Part shown: positions 35,063-45,073 of the stretch, piece by piece
Position numbering within the stretch: position 1 is the stretch's first letter
Layout: every line of letters begins with the position of its first letter
The notes under the pieces: generated by a model
Told to the model about the DNA's origin: nothing
Database searches by the model: none
What the model saw: the letters and a program-made list of their open reading frames with translations, nothing else
Made by a program: the position numbers and the translations under genes
From: Oceaniovalibus guishaninsula JLT2003
GTDB lineage: Bacteria > Pseudomonadota > Alphaproteobacteria > Rhodobacterales > Rhodobacteraceae
Reading direction: 5' to 3'
Assembly (NCBI RefSeq): GCF_000299575.1
Contig: NZ_AMGO01000067.1
Coordinates: forward strand, 1 to 64,000
Length of the DNA stretch: 64,000 bases

Positions 35063-35400
35063 GTGGAATAGCCGAAAGGCGACAGCAGCAGCGGCACATG
35101 GTAATGCGACGCCTGCGACATGCCGAAGCGCAGCGGCACGGCATCGAGGAACCGCGGGTTTTCGGGCGGCGTGCCGGTCCGGTCCAGATAGGCCCCGGCC
35201 TGGAACACCAGTTCGTAGGTGCCGGCGGCGAAATCGTCCTGGCTCAGGATGGGGGCGTCGGTGCGCCCGTCCGCGTTGGTGGTCATCGTGACCAGATGCC
35301 GGCGCGTTTCGCCCTTGATCCGGTAAAGCGCGATTTCCAGTCCTTCGGCGGGGCAACCGCGCGCCGTGTCCAGAACATGCGTGGTGAGGTATCCTGCCAT
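35047..35400 (-). CDS. uraH: 5-hydroxyisourate hydrolase (transthyretin-like)
   Basis: 117 residues, hydrolyses 5-hydroxyisourate (the PuuD product) to [26 protein letters not shown] at the N terminus (catalytic His8) and the C-terminal tetrapeptide YRGS are the family signatures. The ATG at 35400 gives the normal length; a longer frame to 35526 runs into the promoter of puuE-uraD. The stop region overlaps the LysR gene by 16 bp on the opposite strand. Confidence 0.95.
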   Translation of the reverse strand: MAGYLTTHVLDTARGCPAEGLEIALYRIKGETRRHLVTMTTNADGRTDAPILSQDDFAAGTYELVFQAGAYLDRTGTPPENPRFLDAVPLRFGMSQASHYHVPLLLSPFGYSTYRGS

Positions 35401-35489
35401 GACGCGTCCCTTTTGCCGATCGTCCCGAAGAATAGGGATGGCGGCGGAAAACGACAGCCTTCGTTGCCCGAGGCTGCTTCTCGTTTTTC

Positions 35490-35519
35490 TTGAAAGAAGC
35501 GGGCGTCTTTCGGGTATAT
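35490..35519 (+). promoter_or_regulatory. Candidate promoter of puuE-uraD/allA
   Basis: TTGAAA (35490-35495) and GTATAT (35514-35519) are separated by 18 bases and lie 27 bases before the start at 35547. The spacing fits a housekeeping sigma promoter; activity is inferred. Confidence 0.4.
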
Positions 35520-35546
35520 CCGGCAACGCAAAATGAGGAGGGTTCG

Positions 35547-36941
35547 ATGCGCTATTCCCGCGACATGCACGGCTATGGTGCCAATCCGCCCGATCCGCAC
35601 TGGCCCGGCGGCGCGCGCACGGCCGTGCAGATCGTGCTGAACTACGAAGAGGGCGGCGAGAACAACATCCTGCACGGCGACGCCGCGTCCGAGGCGTTCC
35701 TGTCCGAGATCGTGGGCGCGGCAGCCTGGCCGGGACAACGGAACGCCAACATGGAATCCATCTATGAATACGGGGCGCGTGCCGGGTTCTGGCGGCTGCA
35801 CCGGATGCTGCGCGACCTGCCCGTCACCGTCTATGGCGTGGCCACCGCGCTGGCGCGCAGCCCCGCCCAGGTCGCTGCGATGAAAGAGGCGGACTGGGAG
35901 ATCGCCAGCCACGGCCTGAAATGGATCGAGCACAAGGACATGCCCGAGGACGAGGAACGCGCGGCCATCGCCGAGGCGATCCGCCTGCATACGCAAGTGA
36001 CGGGCCGCGCCCCACGCGGCTGGTATACCGGCCGGTCGTCCGAACGCACGATCCGCCTGGCCGCCGAAACGGGGCAATTCGCCTATGTCGCGGACGCCTA
36101 TGCCGACGATCTGCCCTACTGGACGGAATTCGGCGACCGCGACCAGCTGATCGTGCCCTATACGCTGGATTGCAACGACATGCGCTTCGCCACGCCGCAG
36201 GGCTTCAATTCGGGCGACCAGTTCCTTTGCTACCTGCGCGACAGTTTCGACTGCCTGCACGAAGAAGGCGGGCGGATGCTGTCGGTGGGGCTGCATTGCC
36301 GGCTGGTGGGCCGTCCGGGCCGGGCGCTGGCGCTGCGACGCTTCCTCGACCATGTGCGCGCGCAGGAGGGCGTATGGTTCGCCACGCGCGAGCAGATCGC
36401 CGATCACTGGGCGCGGACCCATCCCCACAAGCGCCGCGAACGGCCGAGCGCGATGGACCGCGACACCTTCGTCGCGCGCTTCGGCGGCGTGTTCGAGCAC
36501 AGCCCCTGGATCGCCGAGCGCGCCCATGGCCTGGAACTGGGACCGGCCCACGACACCGCAGCGGGCATGCACAACGCGCTGGTCCGCGTCTTTCGCAGCG
36601 CCACCGACGAGGAACGCCTGGGCGTTCTGACCGCCCACCCCGACCTGGCGGGCAAGCTGGCGGCGGCCAGGCAGCTGACGGCGGAATCGACGTCCGAACA
36701 GGCGGGGGCGGGGCTGGACGCGCTGACCGACGAGGAACGCAGCACCTTCACCCGGCTGAACGACGCCTATGTCGCCAAGCACGGATTCCCGTTCATCATC
36801 GCGGTGCGCGACAACGACAAGCCGGGCATCCTGGCCGCGTTCGAGCGGCGCATCGACAACGACCGCGACACCGAATTCGCCGCCGCCTGCGCGCAGGTGG
36901 AACGCATCGCCGAACTGCGTCTGAAGGACATGATGCCATGA
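35547..36941 (+). CDS. puuE-uraD: Allantoinase PuuE fused to OHCU decarboxylase UraD
   Basis: 464-residue bifunctional enzyme. GAGGAGGG before ATG 35547 sets the start. Residues ~1-305 are the cofactor-light polysaccharide-deacetylase-type allantoinase ([24 protein letters not shown]..., [37 protein letters not shown]). Residues ~310-464 are 2-oxo-4-hydroxy-4-carboxy-5-ureidoimidazoline decarboxylase ([60 protein letters not shown]). It takes OHCU to S-allantoin and allantoin to allantoate. Note that the decarboxylase acts before the hydrolase although it is second in the chain. Confidence 0.95.
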   Translation: MRYSRDMHGYGANPPDPHWPGGARTAVQIVLNYEEGGENNILHGDAASEAFLSEIVGAAAWPGQRNANMESIYEYGARAGFWRLHRMLRDLPVTVYGVATALARSPAQVAAMKEADWEIASHGLKWIEHKDMPEDEERAAIAEAIRLHTQVTGRAPRGWYTGRSSERTIRLAAETGQFAYVADAYADDLPYWTEFGDRDQLIVPYTLDCNDMRFATPQGFNSGDQFLCYLRDSFDCLHEEGGRMLSVGLHCRLVGRPGRALALRRFLDHVRAQEGVWFATREQIADHWARTHPHKRRERPSAMDRDTFVARFGGVFEHSPWIAERAHGLELGPAHDTAAGMHNALVRVFRSATDEERLGVLTAHPDLAGKLAAARQLTAESTSEQAGAGLDALTDEERSTFTRLNDAYVAKHGFPFIIAVRDNDKPGILAAFERRIDNDRDTEFAAACAQVERIAELRLKDMMP

Positions 36942-37426
36942 ACCGCACCCTTATCGCCCGCCCGCTGGACGCCGCGTCCTTCGCCCCCTTCGGCGACGTT
37001 CTGGAAGCCGCGGGCGCGCCCGACAGGCTGATCAACGAAGGCATGTGCGGGCGCTTTCACGACCGCGCGCGGCTGGATTTCGCCGACGGACGCGCGGGCA
37101 TCAGCATCTTTCAGGCGCAGGCCCGCGCCCTGCCCTATCGGCTGGATCTGCTGGAACGGCACCCCGAAGGGAGCCAGGCCTTCATGCCGATGCACGAAAA
37201 TCCCTGGCTGGTGATCGCCGCCCCCGACGAGGACGGCACGCCCGGCACGCCGGTGGCCTTCCTTGCCGGCCCCGGACAGGCGGTCAACCTGCACCGGGGC
37301 GTCTGGCACGGGGTGCTTTGCCCGCTGGCCGATCCCGGCCTTTTCGCGGTGGTGGACCGGATCGGCACGGGCGCCAATCTGGAAGAACACAAGCTGGCCG
37401 ATCCCTGGACGGTGCGCGCGCCCTAA
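36938..37426 (+). CDS. allA: Ureidoglycolate lyase
   Basis: 162 residues, cupin-like. Cleaves S-ureidoglycolate to glyoxylate and urea. Starts with an ATGA overlap with the puuE-uraD stop. Family features: RPLDAASFAPFGDVLE, FHDRARLDF, HPEGSQAFMPM and VNLHRGVWHGVLCPL. The products link this block to two neighbours: glyoxylate is the substrate of the bhc cycle and urea may pass the channel encoded convergently next door. Confidence 0.93.
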   Translation: MNRTLIARPLDAASFAPFGDVLEAAGAPDRLINEGMCGRFHDRARLDFADGRAGISIFQAQARALPYRLDLLERHPEGSQAFMPMHENPWLVIAAPDEDGTPGTPVAFLAGPGQAVNLHRGVWHGVLCPLADPGLFAVVDRIGTGANLEEHKLADPWTVRAP

Positions 37427-37935
37427 AGCGCGCCGTTCAGCAGCAGCAGGCCCGGCAGCCAGCCGGTGAAGATGCCCGACAGCAGCGTGACCCAGGCGGT
37501 GGCGCGCCGGATCGGGACATGCAGCGCCAGAAGCGCGAAATACATCGCCCAGAGCACCGCCCAGACCGCCCAATTGAGGCCCAGCCAGACGCTGCGCAGG
37601 TCGTGGGCGGCCAACAGGCTCTGGACGGCGACGGGCACGACGGTGATGGCCACCAGCAGGCTGAACCAGCCCAGCCCCCGCCCGTCGGCGCCGATGATCC
37701 GGTTCACCGCGACCCACAGATAGGTGGTGCTGAACAGCAGCGTCAGCGCCGCCGATTTCACCGCCGCCATGTCCGCCCCGAACCCCAGCGCCGAGGACAG
37801 CGCCACGACCAGCGTGACGAAGGCCGCGGCCAGGTTGACGAGGACGATCTCGCGATCCTCGATCCGGTCCATCATCCACAGACCGTTGATGTAGAGGACC
37901 ACGCCCACGTAAAGCAGTGCCAGACCCAGCAGCAT
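37423..37935 (-). CDS. AmiS/UreI family urea/amide channel
   Basis: 170-residue protein with about six or seven hydrophobic helices: MLLGLALLYVGVVLYINGLWMM at the start and TTYLWVAVNRIIGADGRGLGWFSL in the middle are characteristic of the UreI/AmiS channel family. It probably moves urea (the AllA product) or short amides across the inner membrane. It shares four bases with the allA stop on the other strand and is the last gene of the minus-strand series that begins at bhcA. Confidence 0.85.
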   Translation of the reverse strand: MLLGLALLYVGVVLYINGLWMMDRIEDREIVLVNLAAAFVTLVVALSSALGFGADMAAVKSAALTLLFSTTYLWVAVNRIIGADGRGLGWFSLLVAITVVPVAVQSLLAAHDLRSVWLGLNWAVWAVLWAMYFALLALHVPIRRATAWVTLLSGIFTGWLPGLLLLNGAL

Positions 37936-38026
37936 GTCGTCTCTCCGAACGGGAACGGGCGGCGCCGGAATGGCACCGCCCGGAAAATGGGGGTCCGGCG
38001 GGGATGCCGCCGGATCCGTCGTCAGG

Positions 38027-39530
38027 TCAGTGGCCGCCGTCCGACGCCATGGCCGCCCGACGCGCCTCGGCCTCGGCCTCGGCGCGCGAGGTGCCGTTGA
38101 AGACGGCGTTGAGCAGCACCGCCGAGATCGAGGCCAGCAGGATGCCGCTGTCGATCAGCGGATGGATCGAATGGGGCAGGTGCATTACGAAGTCCGGCGC
38201 GATCAGCGGGATCATCCCCATGCCGAGCGAGATCGCGACGATCAGGCCGTTATAGCGGTTCACCTTGAAGTCCACGCCGCCCAGGATGCGTACGCCCGTG
38301 GCCGCGACCATCCCGAACATCACCAGACCCGCGCCGCCCAGCACCGCCACCGGCAGCGCCTCGACCAGCGCGCCCATCTTGGGCGTCAGGCCCAGCACGA
38401 TCATGATCGCACCGCCCATCACGCAGACATAGCGCGACCGGATGCCGGTCACGCCGACAAGGCCCACGTTCTGGCTGAACGAGGTGTAGGGGAAGGTGTT
38501 GAATATGCCGCCGATCAGCGTGCCCAGACCGTCGGTGCGCAGCCCCGCCGACAGCGACGGCCGCTCCAGCTTCTTGCCGCACATTTCCGACAGCGCCAGG
38601 AACATGCCGGTCGATTCGATCATCACCACGATCATCACCAGCGTCATGGTCAGGATCATGATCGGATCGAAGATCGGCAATCCGAAGTGGAAGGGCGCGA
38701 TCAGCGCGAACCACTTCGCCTCGTCCACGTGGTCGAAGTGCATCAGACCCAGGAAACCGGCCAGCAGACCACCCACCACGATGCCGCACAGCACCGAGAT
38801 ATTGGCCCAGAAGCCGCGCGCGAACTTCATCACCAGGATGATCGTCAGCAGCACGATGCCCGAGATGGTCATGTTCTGCACGGTCGCATAGGCCGGATTC
38901 TCGGCCGAGGGGGCCAGCGCCAGGCCGCCGGGAATGGCGGGCGCGTCGGTCAACGCACGAACCTGTTCCAGCCAAGCGGCGTGCTGGGGATCGACCAGCT
39001 TGGGCGCGGTGGGACCGACGGGCAGGCCGAAGATCCAGTTGATGCCGATCCGCATCAGCGTGACGCCGATGACCAGGATGATCGTTCCGGTCACGACCGG
39101 CGGAAAGAACCGCAGCATGCGGCTGACCAGGGGCGCGATCAGCATGGCGATGATGCCCGCGCCGATGATCGCGCCGAAGATCATGCGCGCGCCTTCGGCA
39201 CCGGGATTGGACGCCGCGATCGACACCATCGGGCCGACGGAGGCGAAGGTCACGCCCATCATCACCGGCAGCTTGACGCCGATACCACTTGGAGGCGCCC
39301 AGCGACTGGATGATGGTGACAACCCCGCAGACGAAGAGGTCGGCCGAGATCAGGAAGGCCACATCGACGGGCGCAAGCCCCAAGACGCGCCCGACGATCA
39401 GCGGCACGGCGATGGCGCCGGCATACATCACCAGCACGTGCTGCAACCCGAGCGTGAAGAGTTTCGGCGCCGCGATCCGTTCGTTCACCGGATCGTTATA
39501 CGGCGTGGTTTCATCGTAGGTCACTGACAT
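38027..39530 (-). pseudogene. NCS2 nucleobase (urate/xanthine) permease, frameshifted
   Basis: Two frames together give one ~500-residue NCS2 permease. From ATG 39530 the frame reads MSVTYDETTPYNDPVNERIA then KLFTLGLQHVLVMYAGAIAV and VTIIQSLGASKW. It is lost at 39284, where one extra base (A on the + strand) breaks the frame. Removing that base joins SLGASKW to IGVKLPVMMGVTFASVGPM and an uninterrupted run of helices to 38027, including FPYTSFSQNVGLVGVTG. The gene lies among urate catabolism genes, so urate or xanthine uptake is the likely role. Either a true inactivating mutation or a sequencing error. Confidence 0.85.
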
Positions 39531-39565
39531 TTCTTGGTTTCCTCCCTCATGTCCCTGTTGATGTC

Positions 39566-41845
39566 TCAGCCGTAGCTCGCCACCGGCATTCCGGCGAGTG
39601 CGGCGATGTTCAGAAGTCCCCGCACCGTGACGCCGGGGGTGACGATATGCGCACGGTTGCCCATGCCCATCAGGATCGGCCCGACCTCCAGCCCGTCGGC
39701 CACCGATTTCAGCAGGTTGCGCGCGGCCCCCGCAGCGTCGGTATTGGTATAGACCAGCACGTTGGCGCGGCCCGTCAGGCGGTTGCCCGGCATCAGCCGT
39801 TCGCGCAATTCGGGATCGAGGGCGGCGTCGGTATGCATCTCGCCTTCGTATTCGAAATCGGGCGACAAGGTGTCGAGGATCGCCAGCGCGCCGCGCGCGA
39901 CCCGGCCCGAGCGGCTGTCGAGGTTGCCGAACTGCGACCCCGAACAGAGCGCGAGCTTGGGCTCGATCCCGAAGCGGCGCACATGGCGCGCGGCCGCCAC
40001 CATGGTCTGGGCCACGTCGTCGGGCGAGGGTTCGGCGTTGACATGGGTGTCGGCGACGAACAGCGGCCCCTTGTCCAGCAGCACCAGCGACAGCGCGCCC
40101 ACGGGATGCAGGTCGTCGTTGGCCAGCACCTGCCGGATATAGTCCAGATGCCACAGATACTGCCCGACCGTGCCGCAGATCATGCTGTCGGCCTCGCCGC
40201 GCTGGACCATCACGCCGGCGATGGCGGTGGTGTTGGTGCGCAGGATCGCGCGCGCCAGATCGGGCGTCACGCCGCGCCGGTCCATGATGCCGTGATAGGT
40301 CGTCCAGTAATCGCGATAACGCGTGTCGCTTTCGGGATTGACCAGTTCGAAATCCTGACCCGCGACCAGCGACAGGCCCTCGCGCTCGATCCGGGCCTCG
40401 ACCACTTCGGGTCGGCCGATCAGCACGGGACGGCCGACGCCCTCGTCGTTGATGGCCTGCGCGGCGCGCAGCACGCGCGGTTCCTCGCCTTCGGCGAAGA
40501 CGATGCGCCGCTTGGCCTGCCGCGCGGCGATCAGCACCGGGCGCATCACCAGCGCCGAGCGATAGACCTGGCCTTGCAGCCCGCGCGCGTATTCCTCGAG
40601 GTCGAGCTGCCGCGTCGCCACGCCGCTTTCCATCGCGGCCTTGGCCACCGCGACGGCCACGGTCGGCAGAAGGCGCGGATCGAAGGGCTTGGGGATCAGG
40701 TATTCGGGACCGAAGCTGAGCCGCTCGCCCTGATAGGCCGCGCCCAGCTCGGCGCTGGCGGTGGCGCGGGCCAGCCCGGCGATGGCCTCGACGCAGGCGA
40801 CCTTCATCTCGTCGTTGATCTGCGTCGCCCCCACATCGAGCGCGCCGCGGAAGATGAACGGGAAGCACAGGACGTTGTTGACCTGGTTGGGATAGTCCGA
40901 CCGGCCGGTGGCGATCAGCGCGTCGGGCGAGGCTTCGCGCGCCAGTTCCGGCATGATCTCGGGGGTGGGGTTGGCCAGCGCGAAGATGATCGGATGCGCC
41001 GCCATCTTGCGGACCATGTCCTGCGTCAGCAGGCCGGGGCCCGACACGCCCAGGAACAGATCCGCCCCCTCCATCGCGTCCGAGGTGGTGCGCATCTCGG
41101 TGGCGCGGGCGAATTCGGCCTTTTCGGGGGTCAGGTTGTTGCGCTGGTCATGCACGACGCCCTTGCTGTCCAGCATGGTGATATTGTCCTTCTGGACCCC
41201 CATCACCATCAACATCTTGAGGCAGGCAATGCCGGCGGCCCCTGCCCCTAGCGCTACCACCTTGATATCCTCGAACCGCTTGCCGGCCACGCGCAGGGCG
41301 TTGGTGGCGGCGGCGGCGGCGACGATGGCGGTGCCGTGCTGGTCGTCGTGAAAGACCGGAATGCCCATCCGCTCGCGGCAGAGGCGTTCGACGATGAAGC
41401 AGTCGGGCGCCTTGATGTCTTCGAGGTTGACGGCGCCGAAGGTCGGCTCCAGCCGGCAGACGAGATCGGCCAGACGTTCGGGATCGGTCTCGTTCACCTC
41501 GATGTCGAAGCAGTCGATGCCGGCGAACTTCTTGAACAGGACCGCCTTGCCCTCCATCACCGGCTTGGAGGCCTGCGCACCGATATCGCCCAGACCCAGC
41601 ACCGCCGTGCCGTTCGAGATGACGGCCACCAGATTGCCCTTGGCGGTATAGCGAAAGGCGTCCTTGGCGTTCTTCTCGATCTCGAGGCAGGCATCGGCGA
41701 CGCCGGGTGAATAGGCGCGGGACAGGTCGCGGCCCGTGGCCATCGGCTTGGTCGCCCGGATTTCCAGCTTACCGGGGCGGGGAAATTCGTGATAGTTCAG
41801 CGCCGCCTGCTTCTCGGCGGTCTTCTTGGTGTCATCCAGCGACAT
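39566..41845 (-). CDS. maeB: Malic enzyme, MaeB type with phosphotransacetylase-like C-terminal domain
   Basis: 759-residue NADP-malic enzyme of the large proteobacterial type, decarboxylating malate to pyruvate. N domain about 20-150 ([30 protein letters not shown]), NAD(P) domain about 165-400 ([28 protein letters not shown]), then a C-terminal PTA-like regulatory domain (about 430-755, [23 protein letters not shown]). Its ATG follows the gap stop directly. In the bhc gene series it would convert cycle-derived C4 acids to pyruvate. Confidence 0.94.
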   Translation of the reverse strand: MSLDDTKKTAEKQAALNYHEFPRPGKLEIRATKPMATGRDLSRAYSPGVADACLEIEKNAKDAFRYTAKGNLVAVISNGTAVLGLGDIGAQASKPVMEGKAVLFKKFAGIDCFDIEVNETDPERLADLVCRLEPTFGAVNLEDIKAPDCFIVERLCRERMGIPVFHDDQHGTAIVAAAAATNALRVAGKRFEDIKVVALGAGAAGIACLKMLMVMGVQKDNITMLDSKGVVHDQRNNLTPEKAEFARATEMRTTSDAMEGADLFLGVSGPGLLTQDMVRKMAAHPIIFALANPTPEIMPELAREASPDALIATGRSDYPNQVNNVLCFPFIFRGALDVGATQINDEMKVACVEAIAGLARATASAELGAAYQGERLSFGPEYLIPKPFDPRLLPTVAVAVAKAAMESGVATRQLDLEEYARGLQGQVYRSALVMRPVLIAARQAKRRIVFAEGEEPRVLRAAQAINDEGVGRPVLIGRPEVVEARIEREGLSLVAGQDFELVNPESDTRYRDYWTTYHGIMDRRGVTPDLARAILRTNTTAIAGVMVQRGEADSMICGTVGQYLWHLDYIRQVLANDDLHPVGALSLVLLDKGPLFVADTHVNAEPSPDDVAQTMVAAARHVRRFGIEPKLALCSGSQFGNLDSRSGRVARGALAILDTLSPDFEYEGEMHTDAALDPELRERLMPGNRLTGRANVLVYTNTDAAGAARNLLKSVADGLEVGPILMGMGNRAHIVTPGVTVRGLLNIAALAGMPVASYG

Positions 41846-42841
41846 TCATAATCCTCCCTGCGGCACGGCGCCCATGCGCAGCGCCATGTCGATCATCCTA
41901 TTGGAAAATCCCCATTCGTTGTCATACCAACCGAACAGGCGGGTGAAATCGCGTCCGTGCACCGTCTCGGATTCGGCCAGAACCAGCGATTCCGGCCGGC
42001 CCCGCAGGTCGGTCGAGACCAGCGGCCGCGCCGTGCGGCCCATCACCGGGGACGCATCGACGGCCGCGCGCAGCCGCGCGTCGAAATCCGCCCGGTCGCG
42101 CAGGCGCACCGTCAGATCCACCGCCGAGACGCTGGGCACCGGCACCCGCACCGCGCGCGCCGTGACCCGGCCCGCCAGATCGGGCAGCACCGTGTCGATC
42201 AGCCGCCCGGCACTGGTGCCGGTGGGGACCATCGACAGCGCGGCGGCCCGGCTGCGCGCGGCGTCGCCCCTGGGCGCGTCGATGGTGGGCTGGCTGCCGG
42301 TATAGCAATGGATGGTGGTCATGTGGCCGCTTTCCACGCCGAACGCATCCTCCAGCAGGCGCAGCAGCGGCGCCAGCGCGTTGGTGGTGCAGGACGCGGC
42401 CGATACGATGCGTTGCGTATCCAGCACGGCGTCGTTGGCGCCCGGCACGACCGTGACATCGGCGGCATCGGACGGGCCCGAGATCAGGACGCGCGCCGCA
42501 CCCGCCGCTAGCCCCAGTTCGGCCACGTCGCGCGTGCCGGCATGGCCGGTGCATTCCAGCACCACGCCGACGCCCGACAGATCGAGATCGGCCAGCGATC
42601 CGGCACGGTGGAAGGGAATGGTGCGGCCATCGACGATCAGGCTGCCGGCGCCGGTTTCGACCCGGCCCGGAAAGGGGCCGAACACGCTGTCGAATTCGAA
42701 CAGATACGCGCAGACATCCAGCGGCGCGATGTCGTTGATCGCGACGACATCCACGCCCGCGTCCTTGCGCGCCGTCGCCAGCGCGCGCAGCACGGTGCGC
42801 CCGATGCGGCCGAAGCCGTTGATGGCGACGCGCAGGCTCAT
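41846..42841 (-). CDS. gap: Glyceraldehyde-3-phosphate dehydrogenase (type I)
   Basis: 331 residues: Rossmann start MSLRVAINGFGRIGRTVLRAL, catalytic SAASCTTNALAPL (Cys151), HCYTGSQPTIDAP, and the C-terminal WYDNEWGFSNRMID, all diagnostic of GAPDH or erythrose-4-phosphate dehydrogenase. It starts five bases after the bhcD stop and ends directly before maeB. In this context a gluconeogenic role during growth on glyoxylate-yielding substrates is plausible. It is probably a second copy, since central GAPDH is normally chromosomal. Confidence 0.9.
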   Translation of the reverse strand: MSLRVAINGFGRIGRTVLRALATARKDAGVDVVAINDIAPLDVCAYLFEFDSVFGPFPGRVETGAGSLIVDGRTIPFHRAGSLADLDLSGVGVVLECTGHAGTRDVAELGLAAGAARVLISGPSDAADVTVVPGANDAVLDTQRIVSAASCTTNALAPLLRLLEDAFGVESGHMTTIHCYTGSQPTIDAPRGDAARSRAAALSMVPTGTSAGRLIDTVLPDLAGRVTARAVRVPVPSVSAVDLTVRLRDRADFDARLRAAVDASPVMGRTARPLVSTDLRGRPESLVLAESETVHGRDFTRLFGWYDNEWGFSNRMIDMALRMGAVPQGGL

Positions 42842-42846
42842 CAAGA

Positions 42847-43812
42847 CTAGAACTCCACCTCGGTGGCGACGCCGCGTTCCACGGCCAGATCGACGACCGC
42901 CGCGGCCACGGCCAGATCCTGAAGGCCCACGCCGGTGCCGTCGAACAGCGTGATCTCGTCGTCCGAGCTGCGGCCGGGGTGATCGCCGTTGATGACGGCG
43001 CCCAGTTCGACGATGTCTTCCAGGCGCAGGGTCAGGTCGGCGATGGCGTGCTGCGCCTCGCCGATGGTGGTCGATTGGGCGATCTCGTCGGTGAAGACGG
43101 TGGCGCGGCCCAGCAGGGCGGCGTCGACCTCCTGCTTGCCCTTGGTGTCGGTGCCCATGCAGGCCAGATGCGTGCCGGGGCGGACCTGATCCGCGCCCAG
43201 GATCGCGTCGAAGCTGGAGGTGATGGTCACGATCACGTCCGCCTGCGCGCCCAGATCGTCGAGGCTGACCGTCTCGAACGCCAGGCCCAGCCCTTCGGCG
43301 ACCTCGCGCAACCCCGACAGCTTTTCGGGCGAGCGGTTCCAGGCGACGACGCGCTCGAACGGGCGCTGCGCGGCCACGGCGCGCAACTGGAACGCGGCCT
43401 GATGGCCCGCGCCGACGATGCCCAGAACCTTGGCGTCGCGCCGCGCCAGATGCGCCACGCTGACGGCGGCGGCGGCGGCGGTGCGCAGCGCGGTCAGCAG
43501 GTTGCCGCCCACCACGGCCCGGCAGCGCCCGGTATCGGCGTCGAAGAGGAACACGGTGGACTGGTGGTTCGTCAGCCCCTTGTCCGCGTTGCCCGGCCAG
43601 TAGCCGCCCGATTTCAGCCCCAGGTTCAGCGCCGCGCGATCGAACCCCGACTTGAAGCCGTAAAGCGCGTCGGCATGGCCGATCGCCTCGCGGATGACCG
43701 GAAAGTTGTAGGCGGATTTCGCGGCCATCGACGCAAAGACCTTCTCGACCGCCGCAAAGCTGGCTTCGGGCGTGACGAGGTTGGCGATCGCGGCTTCGGG
43801 AACGATGATCAT
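42847..43812 (-). CDS. bhcD: Iminosuccinate reductase BhcD (ornithine cyclodeaminase family)
   Basis: Fourth enzyme of the beta-hydroxyaspartate cycle: reduces iminosuccinate to L-aspartate with NADH. 321 residues of the ornithine cyclodeaminase/mu-crystallin family. Seen: LNLGLKSGGYWPGN (Lys67), GGNLLTALRTAAAAAVSV, and the dinucleotide site VLGIVGAGHQAAFQL (GxGxxA at 134-139). It is assigned to bhcD rather than a generic family member by its place after bhcA, bhcB and bhcC. AAGGAAC precedes the ATG, and a large folded inverted repeat lies just upstream. Confidence 0.93.
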   Translation of the reverse strand: MIIVPEAAIANLVTPEASFAAVEKVFASMAAKSAYNFPVIREAIGHADALYGFKSGFDRAALNLGLKSGGYWPGNADKGLTNHQSTVFLFDADTGRCRAVVGGNLLTALRTAAAAAVSVAHLARRDAKVLGIVGAGHQAAFQLRAVAAQRPFERVVAWNRSPEKLSGLREVAEGLGLAFETVSLDDLGAQADVIVTITSSFDAILGADQVRPGTHLACMGTDTKGKQEVDAALLGRATVFTDEIAQSTTIGEAQHAIADLTLRLEDIVELGAVINGDHPGRSSDDEITLFDGTGVGLQDLAVAAAVVDLAVERGVATEVEF

Positions 43813-43832
43813 GGCGGTTCCTTTTTAATGGC

Positions 43833-43885
43833 GCAGGCGCCCCCGCCCCTTTCGGGGCCTCCTCCCGAGGATCGGGGGCGCCTGC
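43833..43885 (-). promoter_or_regulatory. Structured intercistronic element between bhcC and bhcD
   Basis: A perfect 13-bp outer stem (43833-43845 with 43873-43885) encloses two inner hairpins in the transcript: CCCC-GAAA-GGGG, a GNRA tetraloop hairpin, and CCTC/GAGG. The result is a compact branched fold that ends about 20 bases before the bhcD start. It could be a processing or stability element, or could attenuate bhcD relative to bhcABC. Function inferred from structure only. Confidence 0.6.
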
Positions 43886-43901
43886 CTTGAAGTGGACGCG
43901 C

Positions 43902-45062
43902 TCAGTACGCCTTGCCGCGGGCCGAGACCGGCCAGAGCGTTTCCACCTTTCCGTTCCGCACGCCGACATACCAGTCGTGCACGTTGCAGGTCGGATCGCA
44001 GTGACCCGGCACCAGACGCAGCTTGTCGTTGACCTTCAGCACGCCCTGGGGATCGGCGACCACGCCGTGTTCGTCCGAGCACTTGACGTATTGTACGTCG
44101 TCGCGCCCGTAGACGAAGGGCAGGCCGCTATCGACCGACTGCGCCTTGAGGCCGGCATCGACGATGGCCTTGTCGGACTTGGCGTGGGACATGACGCTGG
44201 TCAGGATGAACAGCGCGTTTTCCCATTCGCCCTGGTCGATGCGCTTGCCGTCCTTGTCGTGGATGCGGCCGTAATCGGCATCCATGAAGGCATAGGATCC
44301 GCACTGAAGCTCGTTGTAGACGCCGGAATTGCTTTCGAAGTAATAGCTGCCGGTGCCGCCGCCCGAGACGAATTCGGGCTTGAGGCCCTCGTCGGTCAGC
44401 GCGTCCACGGCATCCTTCACCTGCGCCACGGCCGCGTCGATCTTGGCCTTGCGCTCGTCATAGCTGTCGATGTGCTGCATCGCGCCCTGATAGGCCTGGA
44501 TGCCGGTGAACTTCAGCCCCTCGGCCGCGTCGATGGCCTTTGCGATCTCGACCACGGCGGGCGTCGTCGTCACGCCGCAGCGTCCCGCGCCACAATCGAT
44601 CTCGATGAAGCAATGGATCGTGGTGCCGTGCTTCACCGCCGCCGCAGACAGATCCGCCACGTTGGCCACGTCGTCGATGCAGACGGTGATCTTCGAGCCC
44701 AGCTTGGGCAGCGCGGCCAGCCGGTCGATCTTCTTGGGATCGCGGACCTGGTTGGAGACCAGCACGTCCTTGATGCCGCCGCGCACGAAAACCTCGGCCT
44801 CGGAGACCTTCTGGCAGCAGACGCCGACCGAACCGCCCAGTTCCTCCTGCAACTTCTGCACGTCCACGGACTTGTGCATCTTGCCGTGGCTGCGGTGGCG
44901 CATGCCGTGGGCCTTGGCATAGTCGCCCATCTTCTTGATGTTGCGCTCCAGCGCGTCCAGATCGAGGATCAGGCACGGCGTCTGGATGTCGGCCTCGTCC
45001 ATGCCGGGGATCGCGGGAACGTCGAAGCCGACATCCAGATCCGAATAATCCATGTCTTTCAT
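43902..45062 (-). CDS. bhcC: beta-Hydroxyaspartate aldolase BhcC
   Basis: First condensing enzyme of the cycle: glycine plus glyoxylate to (2R,3S)-beta-hydroxyaspartate. 386 residues, D-threonine-aldolase/alanine-racemase fold with PLP. Seen: IQTPCLILDLDALERNIKKM, RHRSHGKMHKS (Lys61 as the probable PLP lysine), EIDCGAGRCGV, SGGGTGSYYFES and the C-terminal GHCDPTCNVHDWYVGVRNGK. ATG 45062 has AAGGAC seven bases upstream. ATG 45077 overlaps the bhcB stop and is an alternative giving five more residues. Confidence 0.95.
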   Translation of the reverse strand: MKDMDYSDLDVGFDVPAIPGMDEADIQTPCLILDLDALERNIKKMGDYAKAHGMRHRSHGKMHKSVDVQKLQEELGGSVGVCCQKVSEAEVFVRGGIKDVLVSNQVRDPKKIDRLAALPKLGSKITVCIDDVANVADLSAAAVKHGTTIHCFIEIDCGAGRCGVTTTPAVVEIAKAIDAAEGLKFTGIQAYQGAMQHIDSYDERKAKIDAAVAQVKDAVDALTDEGLKPEFVSGGGTGSYYFESNSGVYNELQCGSYAFMDADYGRIHDKDGKRIDQGEWENALFILTSVMSHAKSDKAIVDAGLKAQSVDSGLPFVYGRDDVQYVKCSDEHGVVADPQGVLKVNDKLRLVPGHCDPTCNVHDWYVGVRNGKVETLWPVSARGKAY

Positions 45063-45073
45063 GTTCGTGTCCT

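Noticed and set aside
38250-40868. 872-codon minus-strand frame spanning the maeB 5' half and the permease
   Set aside because: Only its last part, from 39530, is real: it is the N-terminal frame of the frameshifted permease. The rest is a shadow of maeB.
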